Source: Paramixta manurensis
Lineage (GTDB): Bacteria > Pseudomonadota > Gammaproteobacteria > Enterobacterales > Enterobacteriaceae
Length of the DNA: 64,000 nt
Direction: 5' to 3'
Assembly (NCBI RefSeq): GCF_013285385.1
Contig: NZ_CP054212.1
Location: forward strand, 4,464,001-4,528,000
Below are positions 9,204-16,823 of the stretch, piece after piece; the stretch's first letter is position 1, and each line of letters starts with the position of its first letter. The translations under genes and the position numbers were made by a program. Under the pieces are notes generated by a model. It was not told where the DNA came from, made no database searches, and saw only the letters and a program-made list of their open reading frames with translations.

Positions 9204-9683
9204 ATGACCAATAACGATGTTTTACGTAGCGTTCGCTACATGCTGGACTTAAGTGACGCCAAGGTCGCCTCGATTTTCGCGCTGGCCGAGTGTGAAGTCC
9301 CAACGTCGGATGTGCAAGCATGGCTGAAAAAAGAGGATGAGGCGGATTATCGTCCCTGCCCGGACGTGTTGATGGGCTATTTTCTTAACGGTTTAATTTT
9401 TTTGCGCCGGGGCAAAAGCGATGACGCGCCAGTTCCCTCAATTGAACGTAAGATGACCAATAATATCGTGCTAAAGAAATTGCGGATCGCCTTCGATCTG
9501 AAAACTACCGATATCGCCGAGATCCTGAAAAAGGTTGATTTTGCGGTCTCCCAGGCAGAAATTGGGGCGATATTCCGTAAACCCGGGCATAAAAACTATC
9601 GCGAATGCGGCGACCAAATTTTGCGTAACTTCCTCAAAGGGTTGACCTTAATCCAACGTCCGGCCCGCGTGAAAACCGCCTAA
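9204..9683 (+). CDS. YehS-like DUF1456 protein
   Basis: This 159-residue soluble protein belongs to the DUF1456 (YehS) family, whose function is unknown. The sequence shows an internal duplication. Each half begins with a similar motif (TNNDVLRSVRYMLDL and TNNIVLKKLRIAFDL) and ends with an aligned block (CPDVLMGYFLNGLIFLRR and CGDQILRNFLKGLTLIQR). The repeat units are about 70 residues and probably helical. In E. coli yehS lies elsewhere on the chromosome; here it sits between metR and yigM. It has its own ribosome site (ACGAGA) and a downstream terminator, so it is likely monocistronic. Confidence 0.85.
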   Translation: MTNNDVLRSVRYMLDLSDAKVASIFALAECEVPTSDVQAWLKKEDEADYRPCPDVLMGYFLNGLIFLRRGKSDDAPVPSIERKMTNNIVLKKLRIAFDLKTTDIAEILKKVDFAVSQAEIGAIFRKPGHKNYRECGDQILRNFLKGLTLIQRPARVKTA

Positions 9684-9695
9684 ATAATTCCGGCT

Positions 9696-9721
9696 AAAGG
9701 CGCCACAATCTGGCGCCCTTT
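9696..9721. terminator. Bidirectional terminator between yehS-like gene and yigM
   Basis: The hairpin AAAGGCGCCA-caatc-TGGCGCCcTTT has a 7-bp GC-rich core flanked by A and T stretches. It lies between two convergent genes and could serve both. Confidence 0.7.
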
Positions 9722-9727
9722 CGCGCA

Positions 9728-10591
9728 TTATTGGCTTACTGTCTGGCCAATAATCCATTTTTTATGCACCCACAGTGAAGCGCAAATCACGGCAGCACCC
9801 ACAATGAAACTCGGCCAGTGAGGCTGTTCTTGCCAAATGGCGAGGTTGACCAGCAGACCCGCCGGAACGTGCATATTGTTCATAATACCTAAGGTACCGG
9901 CATCGACCTGCGTCGCACCATAGTTCCACATAAAATAGCCCAAGCCAGACGCCACGACACCCAGCCACAAGAGAATTCCCCACTGTAGACCGGTGGTCGG
10001 CAATTTTTGTGGATTCCCCCACAGATACCAGGCAAGAACCGCCGCCAGTACTGCGCCGAGGTAAAACCAAGAGAACGCAGTATGCTGCGGCATTGGTCGC
10101 GTTTCTTGCAAACGCTTATATCCCACCATACCCAACGCGAAACAGAGATTTGCCAGTTGAACCAACAATAAGCCAAACCAAAAATGGTCGCTGACTTTGT
10201 CATAACGAATAATGGCCGCGCCCACCACGGCCAGCATCGCGCTCAATGCATAACCAACACGTACACGACGCCCACTAATCACGTCATAAATCAGCGTGAC
10301 ATAGAGCGGCGTCATCACGGTAAACAGCAGCAGCTCCGAGACACTGAGGTAGAGATAAGCCTGAAAGCTAATTAAATACATCACGCCGAGCTGTAACATG
10401 CCTACCAGCATATACAGTAACAGCGTCGAGGGCCGGTATCCCCGCCAGCGCAGGAAAGGTAAAAACACCAACGCGGCCAGCCCCAGGCGGACCAAAACCG
10501 CGAATACGCTATCCACCTGTCCGGCCAGATAAACGCCAATCAGACTGAAAGAAAACGCCCATAGTACGGTGGTGATAATCAGTAATGGCAC
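9728..10591 (-). CDS. yigM: YigM, EamA/RhaT-family inner-membrane transporter
   Basis: A 287-residue protein with ten hydrophobic segments in two EamA repeats; the start MPLLIITTVLWAFSFS and the stretch MWNYGATQVDAGTLGIMNNM match E. coli YigM closely. YigM has been reported as the E. coli biotin uptake protein. The start codon is GTG (10591); the ATG that overlaps it is out of frame. In E. coli yigM is next to metR and yigL. Here a DUF1456 gene separates it from metR, and glpTQ separates it from yigL. Confidence 0.88.
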   Translation of the reverse strand: MPLLIITTVLWAFSFSLIGVYLAGQVDSVFAVLVRLGLAALVFLPFLRWRGYRPSTLLLYMLVGMLQLGVMYLISFQAYLYLSVSELLLFTVMTPLYVTLIYDVISGRRVRVGYALSAMLAVVGAAIIRYDKVSDHFWFGLLLVQLANLCFALGMVGYKRLQETRPMPQHTAFSWFYLGAVLAAVLAWYLWGNPQKLPTTGLQWGILLWLGVVASGLGYFMWNYGATQVDAGTLGIMNNMHVPAGLLVNLAIWQEQPHWPSFIVGAAVICASLWVHKKWIIGQTVSQ

Positions 10592-10754
10592 ATTACATAC
10601 TCGTCATAAAAAACCAGCGGACATTGTAATCAAACCGGCGAGGTAAAAACCCACTATTTGGTTTACATCTGTTCAGATAAAGAACAATCAAAAAATGAAT
10701 GATAAAGAAAAAAAACGCGCACCAAACGAAAAATCATAATAATAACGATGGCAT

Positions 10755-10801
10755 TACCGTGACTTAAATCACTTAATATCCTCTAAGACTTTTCGTATTA
10801 C
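10755..10801 (+). promoter_or_regulatory. Putative CRP-dependent glpTQ promoter
   Basis: A symmetric CRP site CGTGA-N6-TCACT lies at 10758-10773, centred about 41 bp upstream of the start expected from a -10 TATTAC at 10796-10801. This is a class II arrangement and would give a leader of about 190 nt before glpT. The remaining 10592-10996 spacer is AT-rich and holds no convincing ORF. I looked for GlpR operators and did not find a clear one. Confidence 0.55.
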
Positions 10802-10996
10802 ACCATTTTGTGATGTGCGCAGCATCAAAGTGTAATAAAACTGTAACATTTGAGCGTTTCCTCACAGTTACAAAGCGACTTAATTACTAACATTTGCGCG
10901 AATTGGAACATTTCGCCATTAAATCTGGTTAATTACTCCTTTTTATACCCATCCTGCTGGGATTTCAGAACAAAATTGCGCCATTGGAGGCCATTT

Positions 10997-12343
10997 ATGC
11001 TCACCATTTTTAAGCCAGCCGCACATCTACCGCGCGTCTCGGAAGATCGCGTCGACCCGCTCTATAAACGCCTACGCTGGCAAATATTTTTTGGGATTTT
11101 CTTTGGTTATGCCGCCTATTACCTGGTGCGGAAAAACTTCGCGCTGGCGATGCCGTACCTGGTCGAACAGGGCTTCTCGCGCGGCGATCTTGGCTTTGCC
11201 CTCTCGGCGATTTCGATTGCCTATGGGTTTTCAAAGTTCATTATGGGTTCAGTTTCTGATCGCTCCAATCCGCGTGTTTTCTTACCCGCCGGGCTGATCC
11301 TCGCCGGCGCGGTGATGCTGTTTATGGGGTTTGTCCCGTGGGCGACCTCAAGCATTATGGTCATGTTCGTGCTGTTATTTCTCTGCGGTTGGTTCCAGGG
11401 AATGGGCTGGCCTCCTTGTGGCCGCACCATGGTTCACTGGTGGTCGCATAAAGAACGCGGCAGTATCGTTTCCGTTTGGAACTGCGCCCACAACGTTGGC
11501 GGCGGGCTTCCTCCTCTGCTGTTTCTGCTTGGCATGGCCTGGTTTAACGACTGGAAAGCGGCGCTCTATATGCCTGCCTTTGGTGCCATTGTGGTGGCGA
11601 TTATCGCCTTTGCACTGATGCGTGACACGCCGCAATCCTGCGGTTTACCGCCGATTGAAGAGTACAAAAATGATTACCCGCCGGATTACAGCGAAAAATA
11701 CGAAGAAGAGTTAACCGCGAAGCAAATTTTCATGCAGTACGTCCTACCCAACAAAATGTTGTGGTATATCGCGCTGGCAAACGTCTTTGTCTATCTGTTG
11801 CGCTACGGCATCCTTGACTGGTCGCCGACCTATTTAAAAGAAGTGAAGCATTTCGCGCTTGACGAGTCTTCATGGGCCTACTTCTTTTACGAATATGCCG
11901 GTATCCCCGGCACGCTACTGTGCGGCTGGATGTCAGATAAGGTCTTTCGAGGTAACCGTGGCGCTACCGGGGTGTTCTTTATGGTACTGGTCACTATTGC
12001 CACGGTGGTTTACTGGTTGAACCCGGCGGGTCATCCAAATGTCGACATGGCCTGCATGATCATCATCGGTTTCTTAATTTATGGCCCGGTGATGCTAATT
12101 GGCTTACATGCGCTGGAGTTGGCGCCGAAAAAAGCGGCCGGTACCGCAGCCGGTTTTACCGGGCTGTTTGGGTATCTGGGCGGATCAGTGGCGGCCAGCG
12201 CCATTGTCGGTTACACGGTTGATTTCTTCGGCTGGAATGGCGGTTTCATTATTATGATTGGCGGTTGCGTACTGGCAGTCATTTTCCTGGTACTCACCAT
12301 GCTGAATGAGAAAAAACACAAACAGCAATTACAGCATCAGTAA
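10997..12343 (+). CDS. glpT: GlpT, glycerol-3-phosphate:phosphate antiporter
   Basis: A 448-residue major-facilitator protein that exchanges external glycerol-3-phosphate for internal phosphate across the inner membrane. It keeps the family's near-invariant stretches: RWQIFFGIFFGYAAYYLVRK (which contains the substrate-binding arginine of helix 1), GWFQGMGWPPCGRTMVHWW, and LLRYGILDWSPTYLKE. The frame is open from 10850, but the ATG at 10997 follows a TTGGAGG ribosome site and aligns with the E. coli start (MLSIFKPA/MLTIFKPA). glpQ follows after 12 bp. In E. coli glpTQ lies beside glpABC; here it is between yigM and yigL. Confidence 0.97.
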   Translation: MLTIFKPAAHLPRVSEDRVDPLYKRLRWQIFFGIFFGYAAYYLVRKNFALAMPYLVEQGFSRGDLGFALSAISIAYGFSKFIMGSVSDRSNPRVFLPAGLILAGAVMLFMGFVPWATSSIMVMFVLLFLCGWFQGMGWPPCGRTMVHWWSHKERGSIVSVWNCAHNVGGGLPPLLFLLGMAWFNDWKAALYMPAFGAIVVAIIAFALMRDTPQSCGLPPIEEYKNDYPPDYSEKYEEELTAKQIFMQYVLPNKMLWYIALANVFVYLLRYGILDWSPTYLKEVKHFALDESSWAYFFYEYAGIPGTLLCGWMSDKVFRGNRGATGVFFMVLVTIATVVYWLNPAGHPNVDMACMIIIGFLIYGPVMLIGLHALELAPKKAAGTAAGFTGLFGYLGGSVAASAIVGYTVDFFGWNGGFIIMIGGCVLAVIFLVLTMLNEKKHKQQLQHQ

Positions 12344-12355
12344 TGGGAGCAGAGG

Positions 12356-13426
12356 ATGAAACTCACAGCATTATTGTCAGTGTTACTGATGGCTACCGCA
12401 CTGAATGCAGCGGCGGAAACCAACGGGAAAGTCGTGATCGCTCATCGCGGCGCCAGCGGCTACCTACCGGAACATACGCTGGAAGCCAAAGCGATGGCGT
12501 ATGCGCAAGGCGCAGATTTCCTTGAGCAAGATTTGGTGATGACCAAAGACGATCAGTTAGTGGTGTTGCACGACCATTATCTTGATCGGGTGACGGATGT
12601 CGCGCAACGTTTCCCAAAACGGATGCGCAAAGATGGGCGCTATTACGCGATTGATTTCACCCTCGCCGAGATTAAGAGCCTGAAATTTACCGAAGGTTTT
12701 ACGCTGAAAAACGGCAAAGCGGTACAGACTTTTCCAGGGCGTTTCCCAATGGGCAAATCTGATTTCCATGTGCACACCTTTCAGGAGGAAATTGAGTTTG
12801 TACAAGGCTTGAACCATTCCACCGGCAAAAATATCGGTATTTATACCGAAATTAAAGCGCCCTGGTTCCATCACAAGGAAGGGAAAGACATTGCCGCGAA
12901 GGTGCTGGCGGTGCTTAAGCAATATGGTTATACCGGTAAACAGGATAATGTTTACCTCCAGTGTTTCGATTTTAATGAACTTAAGCGCATTAAAACCGAG
13001 CTGGAGCCGAAAATGGGGATGAACCTGAAGCTGGTACAACTGATCACCGAAACCGACTCGAAAGAGACGGAGGAGTTGAAGAACGGACACTGGGTGAACT
13101 ATAGCTATGACTGGATGTTCCGCCCCGGCGCGATGAAAGAGCTGGCACGCTACGTTGATGGTATCGGGCCAGATTATCATGAGCTGTTTGGTGCGGATTC
13201 AAAACCCGGCGATCTTCATCTGACGCCAATGGCGCAGGAAGCGCATGCTAATAAGCTGCTGATTCATCCCTATACCGTGCGAGCCGACCAGTTGCCGCCG
13301 TGGGCCGCCAACGTCGACCAGTTATATGACGCGCTGTATAACCAAGCGAATGTGGAAGGTTTATTTACCGACTTCCCGGATAAAGCGGTGCATTTTCTGC
13401 AAACTGAAACCCACGCATCACCTTAG
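12356..13426 (+). CDS. glpQ: GlpQ, periplasmic glycerophosphodiester phosphodiesterase
   Basis: GlpQ hydrolyses glycerophosphodiesters in the periplasm to glycerol-3-phosphate, which GlpT then imports. The 356-residue precursor has a Sec signal peptide (MKLTALLSVLLMATALNAAAE, cleaved after about residue 21). The GDPD motifs follow: IAHRGASGYLPEHT, the EQDLVMTKDDQLVVLHD metal site, and YTEIKAPW. The ATG follows an AGAGGA site, 12 bp after glpT. A strong hairpin terminator lies downstream, so glpTQ is a two-gene operon. Confidence 0.97.
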   Translation: MKLTALLSVLLMATALNAAAETNGKVVIAHRGASGYLPEHTLEAKAMAYAQGADFLEQDLVMTKDDQLVVLHDHYLDRVTDVAQRFPKRMRKDGRYYAIDFTLAEIKSLKFTEGFTLKNGKAVQTFPGRFPMGKSDFHVHTFQEEIEFVQGLNHSTGKNIGIYTEIKAPWFHHKEGKDIAAKVLAVLKQYGYTGKQDNVYLQCFDFNELKRIKTELEPKMGMNLKLVQLITETDSKETEELKNGHWVNYSYDWMFRPGAMKELARYVDGIGPDYHELFGADSKPGDLHLTPMAQEAHANKLLIHPYTVRADQLPPWAANVDQLYDALYNQANVEGLFTDFPDKAVHFLQTETHASP

Positions 13427-13442
13427 CATCGCCACATTAATC

Positions 13443-13475
13443 GGCCCCGCAGCGCCTATCTGCGGGGCCTCTTTT
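13443..13475. terminator. glpTQ terminator (shared with convergent yigL)
   Basis: A perfect 10-bp stem GGCCCCGCAG/CTGCGGGGCC with a seven-base loop, followed by TCTTTT on the plus strand. It sits between convergent glpQ and yigL. Confidence 0.85.
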
Positions 13476-14274
13476 ACGCCAAAAAAAGCTGGCGTAAATA
13501 ATGTGGCACCGCATCTTCCGCATTGCTGCCGATCACTTCCATTTCCGGCAACAAATCCTTCAATCGTTGATGGGCATTACGCATGATGCAGCCCTTACCA
13601 GACATGGTAAGCATCTCTTTATCGTTCAAACCATCGCCGAAAGCGACGCACTCTTTCAGAGAATAACCGAGCAGTTTTGCCACCTCTTCCAATGCATGGC
13701 CTTTCGACACGCCGCCCGCCATCACTTCCAGACAGGTTGGAAAAGAGAAACTTACGTTAACCCGATCGCCCCAACGCGCAATCAGCGCTTGCTCTAACGG
13801 AACCAAACGTTCCGCATCGTCGCAGGTGAAAAAGACTTTGCTGATGCCATCCGTTTCAAGCATGCCCGGCTCAAACACGCGATAGGTAAATTCCGACTCG
13901 ATAAAGTATTTATTCTCTTCCGGACGATGACGGCTTAGATACCACTCATCGTTACGGTAAACGTTGGTCAGGATTTCCGGGTCATCATATTTAACCGCGA
14001 ACAGATCATGGGCAATATCCTCATCCAGGTTGTGGCTGAAGATCAGATCCCCGGCGGTATTGTGCACACGCGCGCCATTCGAAGTAATCATGAAGGCTTC
14101 GATCTCAAGATTGTCGCGCATCTGCGAAACATCAATGTGGTGGCGGCCGGTGGCGAAAACGAAATGCACATCGCGAGCGGTCAGCAACTTCAACGTCTCT
14201 TTGGTATACGGCGTCAATCGATGATCGGGTGAAAGCAGTGTGCCGTCCAGGTCGGAAGCGACTATGTGGTACAT
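13474..14274 (-). CDS. yigL: YigL, Cof-type HAD phosphatase (pyridoxal phosphate/sugar phosphatase)
   Basis: A 266-residue HAD-superfamily protein of the Cof (type IIB cap) subfamily. The nucleophile motif is ASDLDGTLLSPDH near residue 8, motif II is FVFATGR, and motif IV is FGDGLNDKEML. E. coli YigL dephosphorylates pyridoxal phosphate and sugar phosphates such as glucose-6-phosphate. The length equals that of E. coli YigL. It is 80 bp downstream of pldB's promoter-distal neighbour on the same strand; pldB precedes it in transcription order only if reading continues from 14355, and the stops and starts do not overlap. Confidence 0.92.
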   Translation of the reverse strand: MYHIVASDLDGTLLSPDHRLTPYTKETLKLLTARDVHFVFATGRHHIDVSQMRDNLEIEAFMITSNGARVHNTAGDLIFSHNLDEDIAHDLFAVKYDDPEILTNVYRNDEWYLSRHRPEENKYFIESEFTYRVFEPGMLETDGISKVFFTCDDAERLVPLEQALIARWGDRVNVSFSFPTCLEVMAGGVSKGHALEEVAKLLGYSLKECVAFGDGLNDKEMLTMSGKGCIMRNAHQRLKDLLPEMEVIGSNAEDAVPHYLRQLFLA

Positions 14275-14354
14275 GAAAAACCTCTGGTAACGAAATGGAT
14301 AATCAGGTTCAGGATCCCTGAACCAGCATTAATCAATCTGAGTGATGCAAAAAT

Positions 14355-15350
14355 TTAGGGCGTATGCCGTTGGTAAAAATCAACGATGGCATTTAACGCC
14401 TCGGCACGCATGCTGTCTTTTTCAAACAAGATCTCATGACGCGCGCCGGAAATCACTTGCGGTTTTCCCCCTTCACAAGGATGCCCGGCCGCACGCATTG
14501 CCTGACAAAACAGATCCTGTGAACGGTTATCAACCACCTTGTCTTCTTCCGCTTGTAAGAGTAACAACGGCGTACTGATTACCGCGGCTTTAGTGAGTAT
14601 ATTTTGCCCGGCCTGAATCCCTTCGCGCACCCAGTGATAGGTGGGGCCGCCAACGCGAATTTCAGGATCGTCAGCGTAGAAACGCAAATTGCGACGATAG
14701 CGCTCACGACTGTGGGTCAACTGATTCATGCCAAACGGCCTGGCGCGCCATTTGCCGGTGCCCAGCGCATAACCATCACGAAAGGCGGGGCGTTTTTCGG
14801 CCCAATTCAGAATGCGATGCGCCATCCATGAAGGCAACGGCAGATAGATGCCAAACATCGGTGAGGCCAGCACCGCAGCATCAAATGCCTGCGGCAGACG
14901 CGCCAATAACAATGTCAGGATCGCGCCGCCCATAGAATGCGCCAGCGCATAACGATGCCGATAGTGCTTCGCAGCGATTTCCTGCCAATACAGCGTTTCC
15001 AGATCGTCCACATAATGCTCAAAATGGACCACATGACCGCGATGTGAATCCTGCAACAGCCGCCCGGACCGCCCCTGACCACGATGATCGATAATCATCA
15101 CATCATAGCCACAATGAAACAGGTCATACGCCAGTTCCGGATACTTCACATAACTCTCAATCCGACCAGGCACCAGCAGGATCACTTTATCATGGCGCGG
15201 AGAGGTGAAGCGCACATAGCGGATCGGCACGTTTTCCACGCCGGTGAACTCTCGCTCCTCCCGGCGACGCCAAAAATCCAGCAGCGGCCCGGTGGCGAAG
15301 GCCGCAAAGGCTTTCTCGCGCGTTGGCCAACTGTTTCTCGGTTGCGTCAT
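14355..15350 (-). CDS. pldB: PldB, lysophospholipase L2
   Basis: An inner-membrane-associated lysophospholipase of the alpha/beta hydrolase fold. The nucleophile elbow is ALAHSMGGA and the motif LVPGRIESYVKYPELAYDLF matches E. coli PldB. Near the C-terminus GARHEILFEKD carries the catalytic His. I chose the ATG at 15350 (MTQPRNSW), which aligns residue for residue with the E. coli start. A GTG five codons upstream (15365) is also in frame. The product has 331 residues. pldB and yigL lie in the same order as in E. coli and are probably co-transcribed. Confidence 0.94.
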   Translation of the reverse strand: MTQPRNSWPTREKAFAAFATGPLLDFWRRREEREFTGVENVPIRYVRFTSPRHDKVILLVPGRIESYVKYPELAYDLFHCGYDVMIIDHRGQGRSGRLLQDSHRGHVVHFEHYVDDLETLYWQEIAAKHYRHRYALAHSMGGAILTLLLARLPQAFDAAVLASPMFGIYLPLPSWMAHRILNWAEKRPAFRDGYALGTGKWRARPFGMNQLTHSRERYRRNLRFYADDPEIRVGGPTYHWVREGIQAGQNILTKAAVISTPLLLLQAEEDKVVDNRSQDLFCQAMRAAGHPCEGGKPQVISGARHEILFEKDSMRAEALNAIVDFYQRHTP

Positions 15351-15464
15351 CGACAGGTATTCCACTCAAATTAATTGCCGCGAAGCGGTTTTATCATTGT
15401 CATAGCGCGACATTACGCAATGCCGTATTGTGTCACAATTCCACGCATCCAGGGAGCCTTACCC

Positions 15465-16088
15465 ATGACCATCGAATGGTGGCTAACTTATCTTTTGACC
15501 ACCGCCATCCTCAGCCTGTCACCCGGCTCGGGGGCGATCAATACCATGAGTACCGGAATTAGCCACGGTTACCGTGGCGCGGCAGCATCAATTGCAGGCC
15601 TACAGGTGGGGCTATCGCTGCATATTTTACTGGTGGGCATTGGTCTTGGCGCCCTGTTCTCCCGCTCCTTAGTCGCCTTTGAGGTATTAAAATGGGCGGG
15701 CGCCGCCTATTTGATCTGGCTGGGTATTCAACAATGGCGTGCCGCTGGCGCGATAGATCTTAACGCCGTTTCCGGCGCGATGCCGCGTCGGCATCTGTTC
15801 AAACGCGCAATACTGGTTAATTTGACCAACCCGAAAAGCATCGTGTTTCTGGCGGCATTGTTTCCTCAATTCATCATTCCACATCAACCGCAAGCGATGC
15901 AGTACCTGGTGCTCGGCGTCACTACGGTGGTGGTCGATATTATCGTGATGATTGGCTACGCCACGCTGGCGCGGCGCATTGCCGCCTGGATTAAAGGCCC
16001 ACGGCAGATGAAGTTGTTAAACCGGCTGTTTGGTGGGCTATTCATGCTGGTGGGCGCTTTACTGGCCAGCGCGCGTCGTATCGCCTAA
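15465..16088 (+). CDS. rhtB: RhtB, homoserine/homoserine lactone exporter
   Basis: A 207-residue LysE-family inner-membrane exporter with about six hydrophobic segments. The hallmark LSLSPGSGAINTMSTG lies near the N-terminus, followed by KWAGAAYLIWLGIQQWR and NLTNPKSIVFLAALFPQF. E. coli RhtB exports homoserine and its lactone. The frame is open from 15375, but the ATG at 15465 (MTIEWWLTYLL, preceded by AGGGAG) matches the E. coli start. It diverges from pldB and converges on rhtC, as in E. coli. Confidence 0.95.
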   Translation: MTIEWWLTYLLTTAILSLSPGSGAINTMSTGISHGYRGAAASIAGLQVGLSLHILLVGIGLGALFSRSLVAFEVLKWAGAAYLIWLGIQQWRAAGAIDLNAVSGAMPRRHLFKRAILVNLTNPKSIVFLAALFPQFIIPHQPQAMQYLVLGVTTVVVDIIVMIGYATLARRIAAWIKGPRQMKLLNRLFGGLFMLVGALLASARRIA

Positions 16089-16095
16089 GACGGCA

Positions 16096-16127
16096 ATCGC
16101 GACGTAGCCACAACGGTGCGTCGCGAT
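16096..16127. terminator. Inverted repeat between convergent rhtB and rhtC
   Basis: Nine-base perfect arms ATCGCGACG/CGTCGCGAT separated by 14 bases, just past the rhtB stop and before the rhtC stop. It lacks a T run, so a terminator role is only suggested by position. Confidence 0.35.
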
Positions 16128-16136
16128 CGATAATGC

Positions 16137-16760
16137 TTAGCGTGAGAGAATTAAATGGAGGCCAAACCCGGCAAACAATACACCGGCCAGACCATCAATC
16201 CATTTTGCCAGGCGCTGATATTTACGGCGCATCCACGGTAAAGCAAAAATGGCCGCCACCAGCGTAAACCAGGCAAAGGTTTCACCGACAATCAACAGAA
16301 ATAACCCCCAACGCTCGCCTGAACCGACATCATCGCCGACGAACAGTGAAAATACGCTACCAAAGTAGATAACCGCTTTAGGGTTCGAAAGATTGGTGAG
16401 AAAACCTTTCAGGAAGCTATGGCCTTTTTTCGGTAGCGCGACGGCAACCTCTGGCTGCGGTGAACTCTGGTGCCGCTGCCGCGCCGAGCACAGCAACTGC
16501 CAGCCCATCCACAGTAGATAAACCCCACCGCCAACCATAATGATCTGATGCAGCCATGCCATCTTTTGCAGGAGCAGATGCAGGCCCATGAGCGCGACAC
16601 CGGCCCACACCACAATCCCCAACGAGATACCAAGCACGCCCATCATCGCTTCTTTGCGCGAGCGACTGGCCGCCGTTTGTGAAACAAAGAAAAAATCAGG
16701 CCCGGGGCTCATCAGCGCCACTAAATGCACCACCGCCACGGTAAAAAAGAGCGCCAGCAT
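16137..16760 (-). CDS. rhtC: RhtC, threonine exporter
   Basis: A 207-residue LysE-family exporter with six predicted membrane helices. The conserved LMSPGPDFFFVSQTAASRSRKEA motif near residues 16-38 and FLTNLSNPKAVIYFGSVFS are diagnostic. E. coli RhtC confers resistance to threonine and homoserine. It is paralogous to RhtB next door but clearly distinct in sequence. It lies 63 bp downstream of recQ on the same strand. Confidence 0.94.
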   Translation of the reverse strand: MLALFFTVAVVHLVALMSPGPDFFFVSQTAASRSRKEAMMGVLGISLGIVVWAGVALMGLHLLLQKMAWLHQIIMVGGGVYLLWMGWQLLCSARQRHQSSPQPEVAVALPKKGHSFLKGFLTNLSNPKAVIYFGSVFSLFVGDDVGSGERWGLFLLIVGETFAWFTLVAAIFALPWMRRKYQRLAKWIDGLAGVLFAGFGLHLILSR

Positions 16761-16823
16761 GCTGTTATCCTTCTGGTTTCATTAATAATATTCGCAATTC
16801 ATCGCCAATAAGCTATCGGCGGC

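Noticed and set aside
12557..13180. A 207-codon minus-strand frame within glpQ
   Set aside because: It is antisense to glpQ, whose signal peptide, GDPD motifs and operon context are clear.
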